Shown here in pieces: positions 3,995 through 5,443 of a stretch of DNA of 5,443 bases. The notes beneath the pieces were generated by a model. That model had not been told where the DNA came from and did not search any database. It saw only the letters and a program-made list of their open reading frames with translations. The stretch covers positions 1-5,443 of the forward strand of contig WFWI01000095.1 in NCBI GenBank assembly GCA_015491205.1, read 5' to 3'. A program made the translations under genes and the position numbers. Source of the stretch: Candidatus Microgenomates bacterium (lineage in GTDB: Bacteria; Patescibacteriota; Microgenomatia; UBA1406; GWC2-37-13). Numbering within the stretch: position 1 is the first letter of the stretch; each line of letters opens with the position of its first letter.

Positions 3995-5443
3995 TTTTTT
4001 CCCCTTAAATTCTCTTTCTATTAAAATTCTATCTCCTTTTTTCTCTATAAAACCATCAAAAGAAAACTTAGGGGATATATTACCAACCACCTCCAGTATA
4101 CTCTCTATACAGAGAGAGTTATTATTTTGCCTAAATTCCATCTGATAAGGGTTTGCAAGGGTATAGCTTTTAAAGCAAGGATAATCAATACTTTCTTGTC
4201 TATATTCCTCTTGTCCTTTTTTTTCAACTATTTTATAGACTTTCTTAGGTCTGCCTGCTCTTTCTTGTTTTTCAAAACATTCCTCAATTAGTCCTTGCTC
4301 TTTTAGTTCCTGCATAATTAACTGTTCTAACCAGCTTTGATTGTTAAACACTTCTTTTAATAAAATCTGCCTTTCTACAGCTCCATTCTTTTTGAGGTAT
4401 TCAATGGCTTTATCGGCATACTCCACAAGGTCATATTTTGCCTTTTTGTTAGGATTATTATTTTTAAACTCAAGTGGTTTAGCATATCTCCAAGCTGTTT
4501 CTATATCTTTTGCTTTATCTGGCTTATGAGGATAAACAAGGTCGTAATAATCTTGATAACTAAGCCCCAAGTATTTGCTCCAGCCTGCAACCACTTGGAG
4601 AAAGTGAATGTAAGAACCTTTTTTGTGGGTTTTAGCAAGGGTTGAAACTGCTTTTTCAAGGGCTGATTGATGTTCTATTTTTCTTAACTTATTCGCTATA
4701 AAAGCTGGTAAATATACGATTTTTCTTTTTGGTTTCTCTTTTTTATCCTCTTTTTGCTTTTGAAGCTCCTTTTTTAGTTTTTTTGCTTTTCTGTAAAGAG
4801 TATAAAAATCTATTTCCTTAGTGGCTTGCTGTTTAAGTTCTTCGGGCTTTGTTATCCATACAGGATGGTTTATCCTTTTGAAGCTGTCATCTGCCTTAAA
4901 GCCTTTCAGCTTAAAAAACTCATTTATAATACTTACAAATTCCTTTACATTCTCTAAATTGGTTTTGCCATTTTTATTCTTTTCATTTGGTTTAATAGGC
5001 TTTACTGCAAAGCTAAATCTTAAATTTTTACTTTTGGTTTTTTTAATCTCTAATATTTCTCTATCTATCCCTAAAAGCTGTATTAGTTCCTCTAATGCGT
5101 GAATAGATTTTTTGAATTTGCTATCTATATCTATGGTAATAGTATCAATGAATAACATATTTTCATCTGCTAAGGCTCTATACTCTTTAAATAGTGCTAA
5201 TCTCTCAGCTCCGTTTTTGGTTTGTCTATATCTCTCCCAAAAGTCTGCTTTCAGCTTGATAGGGTTAGGGTGGAATAATATATCTAATCCGTGTCTTTGA
5301 TGTTTATCCTTAATGAAGGTTTCAAGGGTTGATGTGGTTTTTACTATTCGGCAATCTACAGGCTTTTGAGTATCAGGATTTATTAAGACTATGCAGTAGT
5401 TAAAATCGTCCTTATATGTATCTGGACAGTTTGATTTATCGGA
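3734..5443 (-). CDS. Plasmid replication protein: primase-polymerase-like, winged helix, Hfq-like C-terminus (5' part continues at 1-235)
   Basis: On the circle this gene encodes up to 597 residues from an ATT start at 235. Starting at ATG 5158 gives 474, but that ATG has no ribosome binding site and would cut into the fold. Residues about 85-160 look like an archaeo-eukaryotic primase-polymerase core: FHPNP, then ITIDID with the Asp pair 133/135 of catalytic motif I, then TKSKNLRFSF, and KADDSFKRINHPVWI near 211-225. The usual Ser-x-His of motif II is not evident, so activity is uncertain. A charged linker is followed by a helical PriCT-like region near 290-353 (GSYIHFLQVVAGWSKYLGLS). A winged helix follows at about 365-435, ending GRPKKVYKI. 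Residues about 525-597 resemble Hfq. It probably initiates and primes replication at the 272-553 region. No DNA-polymerase or helicase gene is present, so host enzymes would do the rest. Confidence 0.65.
   Translation of the reverse strand, partial: SDKSNCPDTYKDDFNYCIVLINPDTQKPVDCRIVKTTSTLETFIKDKHQRHGLDILFHPNPIKLKADFWERYRQTKNGAERLALFKEYRALADENMLFIDTITIDIDSKFKKSIHALEELIQLLGIDREILEIKKTKSKNLRFSFAVKPIKPNEKNKNGKTNLENVKEFVSIINEFFKLKGFKADDSFKRINHPVWITKPEELKQQATKEIDFYTLYRKAKKLKKELQKQKEDKKEKPKRKIVYLPAFIANKLRKIEHQSALEKAVSTLAKTHKKGSYIHFLQVVAGWSKYLGLSYQDYYDLVYPHKPDKAKDIETAWRYAKPLEFKNNNPNKKAKYDLVEYADKAIEYLKKNGAVERQILLKEVFNNQSWLEQLIMQELKEQGLIEECFEKQERAGRPKKVYKIVEKKGQEEYRQESIDYPCFKSYTLANPYQMEFRQNNNSLCIESILEVVGNISPKFSFDGFIEKKGDRILIEREFKGKKMAQEKKAKEKVQRKPQSALIDNYLMSLDRQLVEVHIDYGGTVLKLQGVLKGKAKYDFILEFEDDTGKLQKLFINKAYLIMVKPLPQ
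5293..5443. repeat. Right copy of the terminal redundancy (circle overlap)
   Basis: Exact copy of bases 1-151. Joining base 5292 to base 1 gives a closed 5292-bp circle. A true terminally redundant linear genome is the alternative. The 151 bases are internal coding sequence of rep, with no sign of a dedicated end structure, which favours a circle. Confidence 0.93.

Noticed and set aside
4100..4119. Hairpin ACTCTCT-6-AGAGAGT within rep
   Set aside because: Seven-bp inverted repeat inside coding sequence, about 100 bases upstream of the internal start. Probably coincidental GA-rich codons.

Overview
The window is one complete circular replicon written linearly with an overlap. Bases 1-151 and 5293-5443 are identical, so the unit is 5292 bp, most simply a small plasmid. 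The proteins are rich in Lys, Glu, Phe, Tyr and Ile and encoded by AT-rich DNA. One island of about 1 kb is GC-rich: 39 of 60 bases are G or C in 2281-2340, against 19 of 60 in coding bases 3121-3180. GC-rich islands in AT-rich replicons are typical of structured RNA in thermophiles. I infer a thermophilic bacterium, perhaps of the Aquificota; the sequence does not prove the taxon.

Layout. The minus-strand replication gene runs from about 235 leftwards through the seam to 3734. It encodes up to 597 residues: a primase-polymerase-like N-terminus, a helical PriCT-like segment, a winged helix and an Hfq/Sm-like C-terminus. The Hfq-like part has its own Shine-Dalgarno and ATG (3994), so it could also be made as a free 86-aa protein. 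A 29-codon membrane peptide (3634-3723, minus) follows, with its ribosome binding site overlapping the rep stop. Upstream of rep, 272-553 holds a strong promoter (TTGACA-17-TTTAAT), four tandem 8-mers and a three-way-junction inverted repeat inside a 13-bp inverted repeat: the likely origin and control region.

A second minus-strand operon (1728 to 554) encodes a 96-aa coiled-coil protein, a 174-aa protein with two membrane segments and a coiled coil, and a 120-aa protein. They overlap or abut. Their promoter lies inside three 15-bp direct repeats (1752-1812).

On the plus strand, about 1955-2937 is a giant structured RNA with many perfect helices, GNRA and UNCG tetraloops, a possible loop-loop contact and alternative pairings near its 3' end. 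It leads directly into a gene for a 202-aa basic protein of unknown function (2964-3572). I could not match the RNA to a known class.

The most interesting idea is that a tiny plasmid carries both a kilobase-scale ornate RNA and an Hfq-like domain joined to, and separately translatable from, its replication protein. That the two act together is inference.
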